A DNA stretch of 24,786 nt from contig JAUWNS010000011.1 of the NCBI GenBank assembly GCA_030612485.1, forward strand, positions 1 through 24,786, given 5' to 3'. Position 1 is the first letter of the stretch. Each line of letters opens with the position of its first letter. A program made the translations under genes and the position numbers. The notes beneath the pieces are model-generated. The model saw only the letters and a list, made by a program, of their open reading frames with translations, was not told the DNA's origin and did no database searches. The DNA comes from Candidatus Bipolaricaulota bacterium (GTDB taxonomy: Bacteria; Bipolaricaulota; Bipolaricaulia; UBA7950; UBA9294). Below, in pieces: positions 13,331-21,240 of this stretch.

Positions 13331-13642
13331 TTACTTCTTGGCTACGCCTTTTGCGGTCACCTTGAGGTTCTTCTCCACTTGCCGCTTCAGTTCTTTCCCC
13401 GGCTTGAACAGCGGGACGACCTTGGACGGAACCTGAATCGGCTTCTTCGTCTGAGGATTGATGCGGCTGCTTGCCTTGCGCGCACGTACGGCAAACTTGC
13501 CGAACCCGACGAGCTTGACTTCCTCACCCTGCAGCAGGGTATCTTGAACGAGGTTAAGGACCGAGTCGAGAAGCTTACGCGCTTCCTTCTTGGTCAGGTT
13601 CGTTGAATCGGACAGCCGGTCGATGAATTCGCCTTTGTTCAT
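13331..13642 (-). CDS. hup: HU family DNA-binding protein
   Basis: A 103-aa histone-like protein. It has the helical dimer region (MNKGEFIDRLSDSTNLTKKE), the GFGKFAVRARK signature and the DNA-binding arm with RINPQTKKPIQVP. Its C-terminus is extended by about 10 basic residues beyond the ~90-aa norm (ending KVTAKGVAKK). AGGAGG lies 8 nt before the ATG. It follows rpsA by 39 nt on the same strand with no obvious terminator between, and probably shares its transcript. HU bends and compacts DNA and also assists site-specific recombination. Confidence 0.93.
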   Translation of the reverse strand: MNKGEFIDRLSDSTNLTKKEARKLLDSVLNLVQDTLLQGEEVKLVGFGKFAVRARKASSRINPQTKKPIQVPSKVVPLFKPGKELKRQVEKNLKVTAKGVAKK

Positions 13643-13681
13643 GATCTATTCCTCCTAACAGTTATCGGTTATCTGCTCGTT

Positions 13682-15409
13682 TTATTCCCCGTCGTCCAGG
13701 GGAGCATCCCCCAAGAGGTCGCGCATGCTCAAGCTTTCGTGCCCGCCATCATCGAGGAAGGCGCGATCGATTCGCTCCTTCTCTTTCTTCCGGGGGCGCT
13801 GCTTACGCGGCGGCCGCGCTGCAGGAACCTCGGGGGGACCGAACAGGCTGCGCATACTAAGGCGAACCTGCCGTTTCTCCTCGTTGATTCCGATGATCTT
13901 CGCCTGCACCTTCTGCCCAACGGCGAGAACATCGGCCGGGGTTGCGATCCGTTGATCGCTGATCTCGGAGACGTGGATCAACCCATCGACGTCATCGGTG
14001 ATCTTCATGAACGCGCCGAAGTCCTTGATCTCCGTGATCTCCCCCTCGATGATCTCATCGATGGAGAACTGCTCGACAAACTGACGCCACGGATTGGCCT
14101 TCAACTCACGAATGCTCAAGCTGATACGCCGTTCTTTCGGGTCGGTGCCCAACACCTTAACCTCAACCGTCTCCCCTTCCTTGAGGACATCACGCGGATG
14201 GGTGACGTGGCCCCAGTCGAGCTCGGAGACGTGTACCAATCCTTCGACACCGTCTTCCAGCTTGATGAAGGCTCCAAAGTCGGTGATCTTCGTGACCGTA
14301 CCGGTTGCGTGCTGCCCACTCGGGTACTTCGCCTCTACCTCCTCCCACGGGTCCCGCTGGGTGCGGCGCAGGGAGAGGCTGATACGATGGGCCTCCTCAT
14401 CACAGTTGAGGATCACCACATCTACCTTATCGCCCTCGTTCACCACATCCTTAGGGTTCTCAGGGTACCCCCATGAGAGTTCGGAAACATGAATCAACCC
14501 TTCGATATCTTGTTCCAGCTCGACGAAGGCGCCGAAATCGGTGACGCTCACTACCGTCCCTGAGCACTGCATTCCCGCGGGGTAACGCTCGGCGATCCCT
14601 TGCCACGGGTCGGGACGGAGGCGTTTGATCGACAGGGAAACTTTCCCCTTCTCCTTGTCGAAAGAGACCACTTTCACAGCAACCTTATCCCCCACCTTGT
14701 AACTTGCTGGTGGAACCGGGAGGTCCTTCCAGGCGATCTCAGAGCGGTGGACAAGCCCCTCGAACCCGCCGATGTCGACGAACAGGCCGAAATCAACGAT
14801 ACTGCAAATTGCCCCCTTGATCTCTTGGTCCTTCTCCAGGGATTCGAAGAGCTGCATGCGGTGCTTCTTCTTCTCTTCCTTGAGGTAAGCCTTGTGGGAG
14901 ACAACAAGGTTCTTGTCGCGGCGGGAGAGTTCGAGGATCTTGAACGAAACGCGCTTCCCTTTCAATTCTTCGATTGCACTCGGAAGGTCGTTTCCGAGGT
15001 GTGATCCCGGGAGGAAGGCGCGGATCCCGTCGAGATTGACGTGGTAGCCCGCGTTCTTCACCTCGCTTGTGACCTCCCCTTCCACGACCGTACCCTCACG
15101 GTAGGCCGCATCCAGCAAGTCGATCCGTTTCTCGTATTCGGCCTGCTTCTCCGAAGCGTAGACCGTTCCCCTCTCCTCATCGATGTAAGTGACAAGGACA
15201 TCAATCTCTTCCCCTTCTTCGACCTTCCCCGCTTCGCGGAAGGGGGAGAGTTCCCTCACTGGAAGGATCCCTTCTGACTTATAGCCGATATCGACGAGGA
15301 TCTCGCTCTCGTTCACCTGAACAACCGTTCCGGTAATCGTGTCCCCCCGACTGTACATCTTAACATCACTCTCAGAGAAAGCGTCTTCCATCTTAATTAG
15401 TTCTTCCAT
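13682..15409 (-). CDS. rpsA: 30S ribosomal protein S1 (six S1 domains)
   Basis: A 575-aa protein with six S1 RNA-binding repeats (about 18-90, 102-178, 190-265, 275-352, 361-438 and 448-522). Repeats 3-6 show the usual VDFGxFV / GLxHxSE pattern. A basic then acidic tail follows (RPPRKQRPRKKEKER, then LLGDAPLDDGE). The six-domain layout is that of proteobacterial-type S1, which brings mRNA to the 30S subunit. AGGTGA lies 6 nt before the ATG. The position after cmk and plsC is a common bacterial arrangement (cmk-rpsA), which supports the call. Confidence 0.93.
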   Translation of the reverse strand: MEELIKMEDAFSESDVKMYSRGDTITGTVVQVNESEILVDIGYKSEGILPVRELSPFREAGKVEEGEEIDVLVTYIDEERGTVYASEKQAEYEKRIDLLDAAYREGTVVEGEVTSEVKNAGYHVNLDGIRAFLPGSHLGNDLPSAIEELKGKRVSFKILELSRRDKNLVVSHKAYLKEEKKKHRMQLFESLEKDQEIKGAICSIVDFGLFVDIGGFEGLVHRSEIAWKDLPVPPASYKVGDKVAVKVVSFDKEKGKVSLSIKRLRPDPWQGIAERYPAGMQCSGTVVSVTDFGAFVELEQDIEGLIHVSELSWGYPENPKDVVNEGDKVDVVILNCDEEAHRISLSLRRTQRDPWEEVEAKYPSGQHATGTVTKITDFGAFIKLEDGVEGLVHVSELDWGHVTHPRDVLKEGETVEVKVLGTDPKERRISLSIRELKANPWRQFVEQFSIDEIIEGEITEIKDFGAFMKITDDVDGLIHVSEISDQRIATPADVLAVGQKVQAKIIGINEEKRQVRLSMRSLFGPPEVPAARPPRKQRPRKKEKERIDRAFLDDGGHESLSMRDLLGDAPLDDGE

Positions 15410-15486
15410 TCTTAATCACCTGTTGTAGGATTTCCCCTCCCCCTTGCATCTCAGGGTTAGGCTCTTGCGACGGAATATCGTGTCGT

Positions 15487-16092
15487 TCAATCACCCCCCT
15501 TTCCCGATTCTACGGCATCGATCCGTTCCATCAGCCGTTTGCTGAGAAGGAGATTGCGGTTCGCTCTCCCTTCCGTAGGGCCGATCTCCGCCTCGAGATC
15601 CGAGACACTGAGCGTCTTTCCGATCGACACTGTCACCTGCGGAAAGTGGAACGGGTATCGTGGCGGGTAGGGTCCACGCGCCTCGATTTTGACCGGAAGC
15701 AGTTCCTTCTCGGTGAGTCGCGCAAAGCGAATCGCTCCAGCCTTTGCATCGATCCGACTCCGGGACGTTCCCTCCGGGAAGATCCCGATTATCCGCTCAT
15801 TACGGAACGACTTCAACGTGCGGCGAAAGTCGTCCCTGGTGAAGTTTTCCCGAGTGATCGTGGTGCTGAACAGACGAACGAACGGCATGAATATCGGATT
15901 CTTCAGCAATCCCTTACGGGCGATGAAGTGGATGCGGTTCCGCCAGCCGAACGCCACCACCAGCAGGACGATATCCCAGTAACTGCGGTGACGGGCAATG
16001 GCAATGTAGTGCCCATTCGGAGCGATCCTCTCCCTCCCGTAGACGTGCAGGCGAAAGAGCACCCACAACGGGGTGAAGAGGAGAACCAGCAC
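15487..16092 (-). CDS. plsC: 1-acyl-glycerol-3-phosphate acyltransferase
   Basis: A 201-aa membrane-associated acyltransferase that converts lysophosphatidic acid to phosphatidic acid. The catalytic HX4D motif is ARHRSYWD (His35, Asp40), and IFPEGTSRS (105-112) is the substrate-binding motif. An N-terminal hydrophobic segment (LVLLFTPLWVLF) anchors it. The GTG start at 16092 has AAAGGGG 11 nt upstream. The frame is open ~45 nt further with plausible residues (LKEFLKGVLYT) but no standard start codon, so the true start could be a rare codon closer to cmk. Confidence 0.88.
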   Translation of the reverse strand: MLVLLFTPLWVLFRLHVYGRERIAPNGHYIAIARHRSYWDIVLLVVAFGWRNRIHFIARKGLLKNPIFMPFVRLFSTTITRENFTRDDFRRTLKSFRNERIIGIFPEGTSRSRIDAKAGAIRFARLTEKELLPVKIEARGPYPPRYPFHFPQVTVSIGKTLSVSDLEAEIGPTEGRANRNLLLSKRLMERIDAVESGKGGD

Positions 16093-16121
16093 TGTATAGA
16101 GTACCCCTTTGAGAAATTCCT

Positions 16122-16757
16122 TCAGCCGCTTGATCTACGTCCTCCCAACTGCTCCTCGACAAGGCCAACTGCTTCGGAAATGACCTCTGCGAGGCTCTTT
16201 TGATCGGTGTCGATTATAATTGCATCGTCTGTGGGGTTCAAGGGCGAAAGGGCGCGAGTGCGATCCCTTCGATCGCGGGCAATGATCTCGTTCAACGTAG
16301 CTGCCGTCTCCGATCCATGGCGCTCCTTGGTCCGTCTTCTTGCCCGTTCCTCGGGGGTTGCCCGCAGGAAGAGCTTCACCGCGGCGCTCGGAAGGACGAC
16401 CGTGCCGATGTCCCGCCCCTCCATAACCACGTCATGATCGGCGGCGATACCCCGCTGAAGCGCGACGAGCCGCCTCCGTACCTCGGGTTGCGTTGCGACT
16501 TGCGAGGAAGCTTGATCGAGCCTTGGGGTATGGAGGAGGTTGCTCACGTCCTCTCCATTCAATAGGGTCCGCCCGTCAGGATCCATGGTGAGATCGATCT
16601 CATCAAGGCGAAGTCCGCGGTCGAGGCCGAGGGCGACCGCCCTATACATCTTCCCGGTCTCGATGAAGAGATACCCAAACCGGCGGGCGAGCGCCCGTCC
16701 GAGAGTCGTCTTCCCAGAAGCGGCAGGGCCGTCAATCGCGATATGCATTGGTTCCAT
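16122..16757 (-). CDS. cmk: Cytidylate kinase
   Basis: A 211-aa CMP/dCMP kinase. The P-loop IDGPAASGKTTLG lies near the N-terminus, followed by ETGKMYRA (usually DTGAMYRA), MEGRDIGTVVLP and the LID-region arginines (TPEERARRR, RDRRDRTR). I chose the ATG at 16757 (MEPMHIAIDG); the longer frame to 16802 adds an unrelated lead and lies within ispE. The start is inside the last 26 nt of ispE, implying coupling. It supplies CDP for nucleotides and phospholipids, next to plsC. Confidence 0.92.
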   Translation of the reverse strand: MEPMHIAIDGPAASGKTTLGRALARRFGYLFIETGKMYRAVALGLDRGLRLDEIDLTMDPDGRTLLNGEDVSNLLHTPRLDQASSQVATQPEVRRRLVALQRGIAADHDVVMEGRDIGTVVLPSAAVKLFLRATPEERARRRTKERHGSETAATLNEIIARDRRDRTRALSPLNPTDDAIIIDTDQKSLAEVISEAVGLVEEQLGGRRSSG

Positions 16758-17583
16758 CGCACAGATGATACCCGGAATCGGTCGCTTCACACAGGTACAC
16801 AAACGCTGTAGGGAAGGTGGCCTCGAGGTCGCGTTGAGCGGAATGAGCCTCTATTTCGTCCGCGAACGCGGCGAAGAAGGCCGATCCACTCCCGCTCATC
16901 CCGGAGTAGTCAGCGCCAATTGCTTCAATTGCCTTCGCGTAGGGGATCAATGCAGGATAGAGAGAGAGGGCTGGTGTGTAGAGGTCGTTCTCTCCAAGGT
17001 TATAGGAGAGCTTCTTTCCCGCGCTGGACCCGAGCCGATCGAGGTAATCGTAGACCGCAGCGGTGGTGCAGTGGACCGGTGGAACGAGGATCACGAAGTG
17101 CTCCGTACGCGGATGCAAGAGAGGGATGATCCGTTCTCCACGCCCGCTGAGGCGCAGGAGCCCACCAGTGAGGAAGAGTGGTACATCCGAGCCAAGGCGC
17201 GAGGCGAGAAGAGAGAGCCGTGCGTGAGAAAGGGAGGGCGGGGTCACCCGATCGGCTCCCCGCAAGACAGCGGCTGCATCGCTCGATCCACCACCCAATC
17301 CCGCTCCCATCGGTATCTTCTTTTGCACCCTGATCCTCATTCCTCCTTCTACCCTCTTCTCCTGGAGAAGGAGGAGCGCCGCGCGCGCGGCGAGGTCCTC
17401 CTCGAAGGGGACCCCGAGGTCGTTTTCGACCTCGATCTTCCCTGTGGTCCGTTCCAGGGTGATTGTGTCCGCAAGGTCGATCGTCTGAACAAGGGAATCG
17501 AGATCGTGAAAACCGTCGTTGCGTCGCCTGATAACGCGCAAAGAGAGGTTCAGTTTGGCGTAGGCGTGGAGCGTGATCCTCAC
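16732..17583 (-). CDS. ispE: 4-diphosphocytidyl-2-C-methyl-D-erythritol kinase
   Basis: A 283-aa GHMP kinase of the MEP isoprenoid pathway. Lys10 (AYAKLNLSL), the ATP loop PMGAGLGGGSSDAA (91-104), Asp133 (GSDVPLFL) and the C-terminal GMSGSGSAFFA are all present, so the active site looks complete. It starts with GTG, whose bases overlap the hutI stop (GTGA), so it is read after hutI on the same message. No other MEP gene is in the window. Pairing with hutI is unusual. Confidence 0.92.
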   Translation of the reverse strand: MRITLHAYAKLNLSLRVIRRRNDGFHDLDSLVQTIDLADTITLERTTGKIEVENDLGVPFEEDLAARAALLLLQEKRVEGGMRIRVQKKIPMGAGLGGGSSDAAAVLRGADRVTPPSLSHARLSLLASRLGSDVPLFLTGGLLRLSGRGERIIPLLHPRTEHFVILVPPVHCTTAAVYDYLDRLGSSAGKKLSYNLGENDLYTPALSLYPALIPYAKAIEAIGADYSGMSGSGSAFFAAFADEIEAHSAQRDLEATFPTAFVYLCEATDSGYHLCDGTNAYRD

Positions 17584-18788
17584 GATTCGTAGACGACCTC
17601 TCCGTTGTGAATCACGACACTAACAGGGTTATGCCCGAAGAAATACGGTATTTGGCGGTAGTTGTCGAGATCCAACACCACAAGGTCGGCCTGTTTCCCT
17701 TCCTCCAACGAGCCGACCTCCTCCCCGATCTCGAGCGCACAGGCCGCGTTTAACGTCGCTGCGGTGAGCGCTTCCTCCACGGAGAACCCCATCTTCATCA
17801 CCGCGAGACCGATGACCGTCCACATCGAGTAGATGAGGCAGGTCCCAGGGTTGAAGTCGCTCGCCAGCGCAATAGGGAGCCCCAACTCGATCATCCGTCG
17901 CGCGGGAGCGTAGGACGAACCAAGGGTGAAAGCGGTTCCCGGGAGGAGGACGGGGATCACCCCTGCCCGTTTCAGCTCGCGCATCCCGATCTCACCCACT
18001 TTTAGGAGGTGATCCGCAGAGGTCGCTTCGAGCTCGGCGGCGAGCTTCGCCCCGCCCGTATCCGCAAGCTCGTCCACATGTAGCTTCAGGCGCAGCCCTG
18101 CTCCTCTCGCGGCACGAAGGATCGTACGAGCCTCGGTTACGGTGAAGAAACCCTTGTCACAAAAGACATCGCAGAACTGAGCGAGCCGCCGCCGCCTGAC
18201 TGTGGGGATCATCTCGGTGATGATCGTCGAGATGTAATCGTCACGACGAACCTCAGCGGGGACTGCGTGCGCCCCGAGGAAGGTTGCCACGATCCTCATC
18301 GGCATCGTCTTCTTTAACCGGCGGATGGCGAGGAGGAGCTTCACCTCCTCCTCCAGGCTCAGGCCGTATCCGCTCTTGATCTCGACGGTCGTCGTCCCGC
18401 AGGCGAGCATGCGACGAAGGAAGCGACTCGCTTGCTCGACGATCTCCTCTTCGTCAGCCGCAGCGACGGCACGCGCACTCGAGAGGATCCCTCCATCGGT
18501 GTACGGCAGCCCCTGTAACCGTGCGAGGAACTCCTCTTCACGCGTTCCAACAAAGGCGACATGCGTATGCGGATCGACAAGCCCCGGAAGGATGACCCCC
18601 CCATGGGCATCGAGGGTCAGGTCCACGTTCCCACGATCAACGGCGGTGTCGACCTGTGAAATCTGCTCTCCATCGATCCTTATCTCCACCCTCTCGTGAA
18701 CGGTTAGATCGTTCATCCGCTCTCCCTCCACAGGAGCACTGCCGCGTGGGGTGACGAGTTGTCCGATGTTTGTGATGAGAGTATTCAT
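17580..18788 (-). CDS. hutI: Imidazolonepropionase
   Basis: A 402-aa amidohydrolase that opens imidazolone-5-propionate to formiminoglutamate in histidine breakdown. Metal and substrate motifs: DPHTHVAFVGTREEEF (His74, His76), IKSGYGLS, FLGAHAVP, LKLHVDE and LASDFNPG. I start at the ATG at 18788; the longer frame lacks a ribosome site and would start within the promoter. The promoter places the transcript start only 2-3 nt before this ATG, so the message is probably leaderless. It is divergent from hutH. hutU and hutG are not in the window. Confidence 0.93.
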   Translation of the reverse strand: MNTLITNIGQLVTPRGSAPVEGERMNDLTVHERVEIRIDGEQISQVDTAVDRGNVDLTLDAHGGVILPGLVDPHTHVAFVGTREEEFLARLQGLPYTDGGILSSARAVAAADEEEIVEQASRFLRRMLACGTTTVEIKSGYGLSLEEEVKLLLAIRRLKKTMPMRIVATFLGAHAVPAEVRRDDYISTIITEMIPTVRRRRLAQFCDVFCDKGFFTVTEARTILRAARGAGLRLKLHVDELADTGGAKLAAELEATSADHLLKVGEIGMRELKRAGVIPVLLPGTAFTLGSSYAPARRMIELGLPIALASDFNPGTCLIYSMWTVIGLAVMKMGFSVEEALTAATLNAACALEIGEEVGSLEEGKQADLVVLDLDNYRQIPYFFGHNPVSVVIHNGEVVYES

Positions 18789-18797
18789 GTGGAATCG

Positions 18798-18826
18798 AGT
18801 ATAGTAAGAGGTCAAGGGTTTTACAA
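18798..18826 (-). promoter_or_regulatory. Promoter of hutI-ispE-cmk
   Basis: Minus strand: TTGTAA (18821-18826), 17-nt spacer, TATACT (18798-18803). Transcription would start near 18790-18791, 2-3 nt before the hutI ATG, with no Shine-Dalgarno between. It lies within the 71-nt gap between the divergent hutI and hutH. Confidence 0.6.
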
Positions 18827-18859
18827 CGCCTCACAATGACAAGGGGAAAAGAGGAATAG

Positions 18860-20353
18860 ATGATCGAACTGGATGGGCATTCGCTGACGCTAGAGCAGGC
18901 GACACAGGTTGTCTTTGAGAACGAAGAGGTAGCAGCGAGCGATGCGGCTCACAACCGGGTCGAGCGCGCACAAGAGATCGTGGAGAAGATTGTCGCAAAA
19001 GGGCAGCCGGTCTACGGGATCAACACAGGCTTCGGGCGATTGAGCAACGAATCGATTCCGCGAGATCGTCTGCAGGAACTACAGAGGAAGATCATCCTCT
19101 CCCACGCGGTCGGAGTGGGGAAGCGCATCCCCGCGGAAGCGGTACGGGCGATCCTCCTCTTCCGCAGCAACTCGCTCTTAAAGGGAAATTCCGGGATTCG
19201 CTTCCTGACGATTCAGTACCTGATCGACCTGTTAAACCACCGTGTTCACCCGTCGATCCCCGAGCAGGGATCGGTCGGCTCCTCCGGGGACCTTGCACCG
19301 CTCGCACACCTTGCCCTTGTCCTCCTCGGCAAGGGAGAGGCCGAGCACGATGGGAAAATCATCGCTGGAGATGAGGCACTGTCATTGATCGATCGTCCAC
19401 CCCTCTCCCTTGCCCCGAAGGAGGGGCTCGCCCTGTTGAACGGGACCCAGTTCATGACCGGGCTCTCCTTCCTCGTCTACACGCGCGGGGAGAACCTGCT
19501 GAAGAATGCCCTTGCTGTGGCAGCCCTCTCCCTGGAGGGGCTGCGTGCGTTCACCGCACCCTTTGACGAAAGGCTCCACCAGATCCGCCCCCACCCCGGA
19601 CAGATCGAGGCGGCAAGAGCGATCCGCACACTGCTCAAGGGGAGCACTCTCGTGGATAGTGCCGCGGACGATGTACAAGATGCATATAGCCTGCGCTGCA
19701 TCCCGCAGGTCCTCGGCCCTGCCTTCGAGGCGCTCGCCTTTCTCAAGGAGAAGGTGACGATCGAGATCAACGCTGCCACGGATAACCCGCTCATCTTCAC
19801 CGACGGGGCAGTCCTCTCCGGAGGGAACTTTCACGGGGAGATTCTCGGGCTGGCGCTGGAGATGGCTGCGATGGCTCTCTCCGAGGTGGGGAGCATCGCT
19901 GAACGGCGGATCGATAAACTCCTCACGAGCCCTCACCGCGGTCTTCCCTTCTTTCTGGTTGAGGAGAGAGGTATCAACTCCGGCCTGATGCTGATCCAAT
20001 ACACCGCTGCCTCGCTCGTGAGCGAGAACAAGATCCTCTGCCACCCCGCGCTCGTCGATTCGATCCCCACCTCAGGAGGGAAGGAGGATCACAACAGCCT
20101 TGCTCCCATCTCCGCACGGAAGGCGCTGCGCATCCTTACGAACTTGGAGCGGATCATCGCGATCGAACTCCTGTGCGCTGCACAGGCGGTCGACTTCCAA
20201 AAGGAGGGGCAGATGGGAGAGGCGACCAACACACTTCACGAACGGATCCGCACGATCGTCCCTCGCCTCGAAGAGGATCGCTACCTCGCCCCGGAGATCG
20301 AGCGGTTGACACGGGCGGTCGCCACAGGAGGATTAATCCATGGGCTCCTTTAG
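18860..20353 (+). CDS. hutH: Histidine ammonia-lyase
   Basis: A 497-aa lyase, normal length, that converts histidine to urocanate and ammonia. The N-terminal YGINTGFG (52-59) and the cofactor loop GSVGSSGDLAPLAH are clear. The electrophilic MIO cofactor forms autocatalytically from Ala-Ser-Gly; here the triplet is Ser141-Ser142-Gly143, a conservative variant. Further conserved stretches include NGTQFMTG, ATDNPLIF, GGNFHGE and the HPALVDSIPTSGGKEDHNS region. GAGGA lies 4-5 nt before the ATG. The end overlaps era by 14 nt. Confidence 0.93.
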   Translation: MIELDGHSLTLEQATQVVFENEEVAASDAAHNRVERAQEIVEKIVAKGQPVYGINTGFGRLSNESIPRDRLQELQRKIILSHAVGVGKRIPAEAVRAILLFRSNSLLKGNSGIRFLTIQYLIDLLNHRVHPSIPEQGSVGSSGDLAPLAHLALVLLGKGEAEHDGKIIAGDEALSLIDRPPLSLAPKEGLALLNGTQFMTGLSFLVYTRGENLLKNALAVAALSLEGLRAFTAPFDERLHQIRPHPGQIEAARAIRTLLKGSTLVDSAADDVQDAYSLRCIPQVLGPAFEALAFLKEKVTIEINAATDNPLIFTDGAVLSGGNFHGEILGLALEMAAMALSEVGSIAERRIDKLLTSPHRGLPFFLVEERGINSGLMLIQYTAASLVSENKILCHPALVDSIPTSGGKEDHNSLAPISARKALRILTNLERIIAIELLCAAQAVDFQKEGQMGEATNTLHERIRTIVPRLEEDRYLAPEIERLTRAVATGGLIHGLL

Positions 20354-21239
20354 GGCGGGGTTCGTCGGCGTACTGGGACAGACTAACGTCGGAAAGTCGA
20401 CGTTCCTGAACGCGGTGATGGGGGAGGATCTCCTCATCACATCCTCTAAACCCCAGGCAACGCGCAACCGCGTGCGCTGCATCTACACGAACGATGCCTC
20501 GCAGATCGTGTTCATCGATACCCCAGGGCTTCACCATCCGCACAATCTGCTCAGTCGGCACATCCTCCGCGAGGCGTTCCGTGTCCTGCGCGGCATCGAC
20601 CTTCTCCTGTACATGGTCGAGCCGTGGGGGAAGGTGAGCCGCTACGATCGTACCCTGCTCGAACGCCTGGAGGAGGAAGACCGACCGATCATCCTTCTCG
20701 TAAACAAGATCGATCTCGCCCGTGGGAACGCCCTCGAAGAGACACTCCTCGCCTACGATGCAACGGGAAAGTTCTCAGAGTTGATCCCGATCTCCGCGCG
20801 CAAGAAGAAGAACCTTGATGATGTCCTACGTACGATCATTTCCTACCTTCCTGCGAAGAGCCCCATCTTCCCTCCCGAGGTGAAGATCGATCGCTCCGAT
20901 GAATTCATGATCAGCGAAATCATCCGCGAGAACGTCTTCCAGTCGACCTTTCAAGAGGTTCCATATGCCACTGCAGTCTGGATCAAGTGGCTGCACGAAC
21001 GAGAGGACGGGCTACTGGAGATCAAAGCCGAAATCATCGTGGACAGCAAATCGCAGAAGGGTATAATCATTGGCAAAAGAGGGGGTATGATCAAGCAAAT
21101 CGGAGCCGGTTCCCGAACGAAGATCGAATCCCTCTTTGGAACGCACGTCTTCCTCGAACTTATGGTCCAGGTACGGAAAGGGTGGACCAAGGACGAACAG
21201 GATATCGAACGGTTCACTGGGGAGGGAATCACGGAATAG
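20340..21239 (+). CDS. era: GTPase Era
   Basis: A 299-aa GTPase required for 16S rRNA maturation and 30S assembly. G1 is GQTNVGKST (13-21; GRPNVGKST is usual), G3 is DTPG, G4 is NKID and G5 is ISARK. The C-terminal KH domain shows IIIGKRGGMIKQIGAGSR. AGGAGG lies 8 nt before the ATG, inside the end of hutH. The next gene begins 1 nt after the stop. Confidence 0.94.
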   Translation: MGSFRAGFVGVLGQTNVGKSTFLNAVMGEDLLITSSKPQATRNRVRCIYTNDASQIVFIDTPGLHHPHNLLSRHILREAFRVLRGIDLLLYMVEPWGKVSRYDRTLLERLEEEDRPIILLVNKIDLARGNALEETLLAYDATGKFSELIPISARKKKNLDDVLRTIISYLPAKSPIFPPEVKIDRSDEFMISEIIRENVFQSTFQEVPYATAVWIKWLHEREDGLLEIKAEIIVDSKSQKGIIIGKRGGMIKQIGAGSRTKIESLFGTHVFLELMVQVRKGWTKDEQDIERFTGEGITE

Positions 21240-21240
21240 G

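Noticed and set aside
13739..14476. Long plus-strand frame across rpsA
   Set aside because: Antisense shadow of the six-repeat S1 gene, with no start signals.
16540..17592. 350-codon plus-strand frame across cmk and ispE
   Set aside because: Antisense to two clearly conserved enzymes and very rich in Arg and Ser, as expected for a shadow.
21136..21240. Extended N-terminus of the GGDEF protein inside era
   Set aside because: The extension overlaps the conserved KH domain of era in another frame; the ATG at 21241 fits the receiver domain start.
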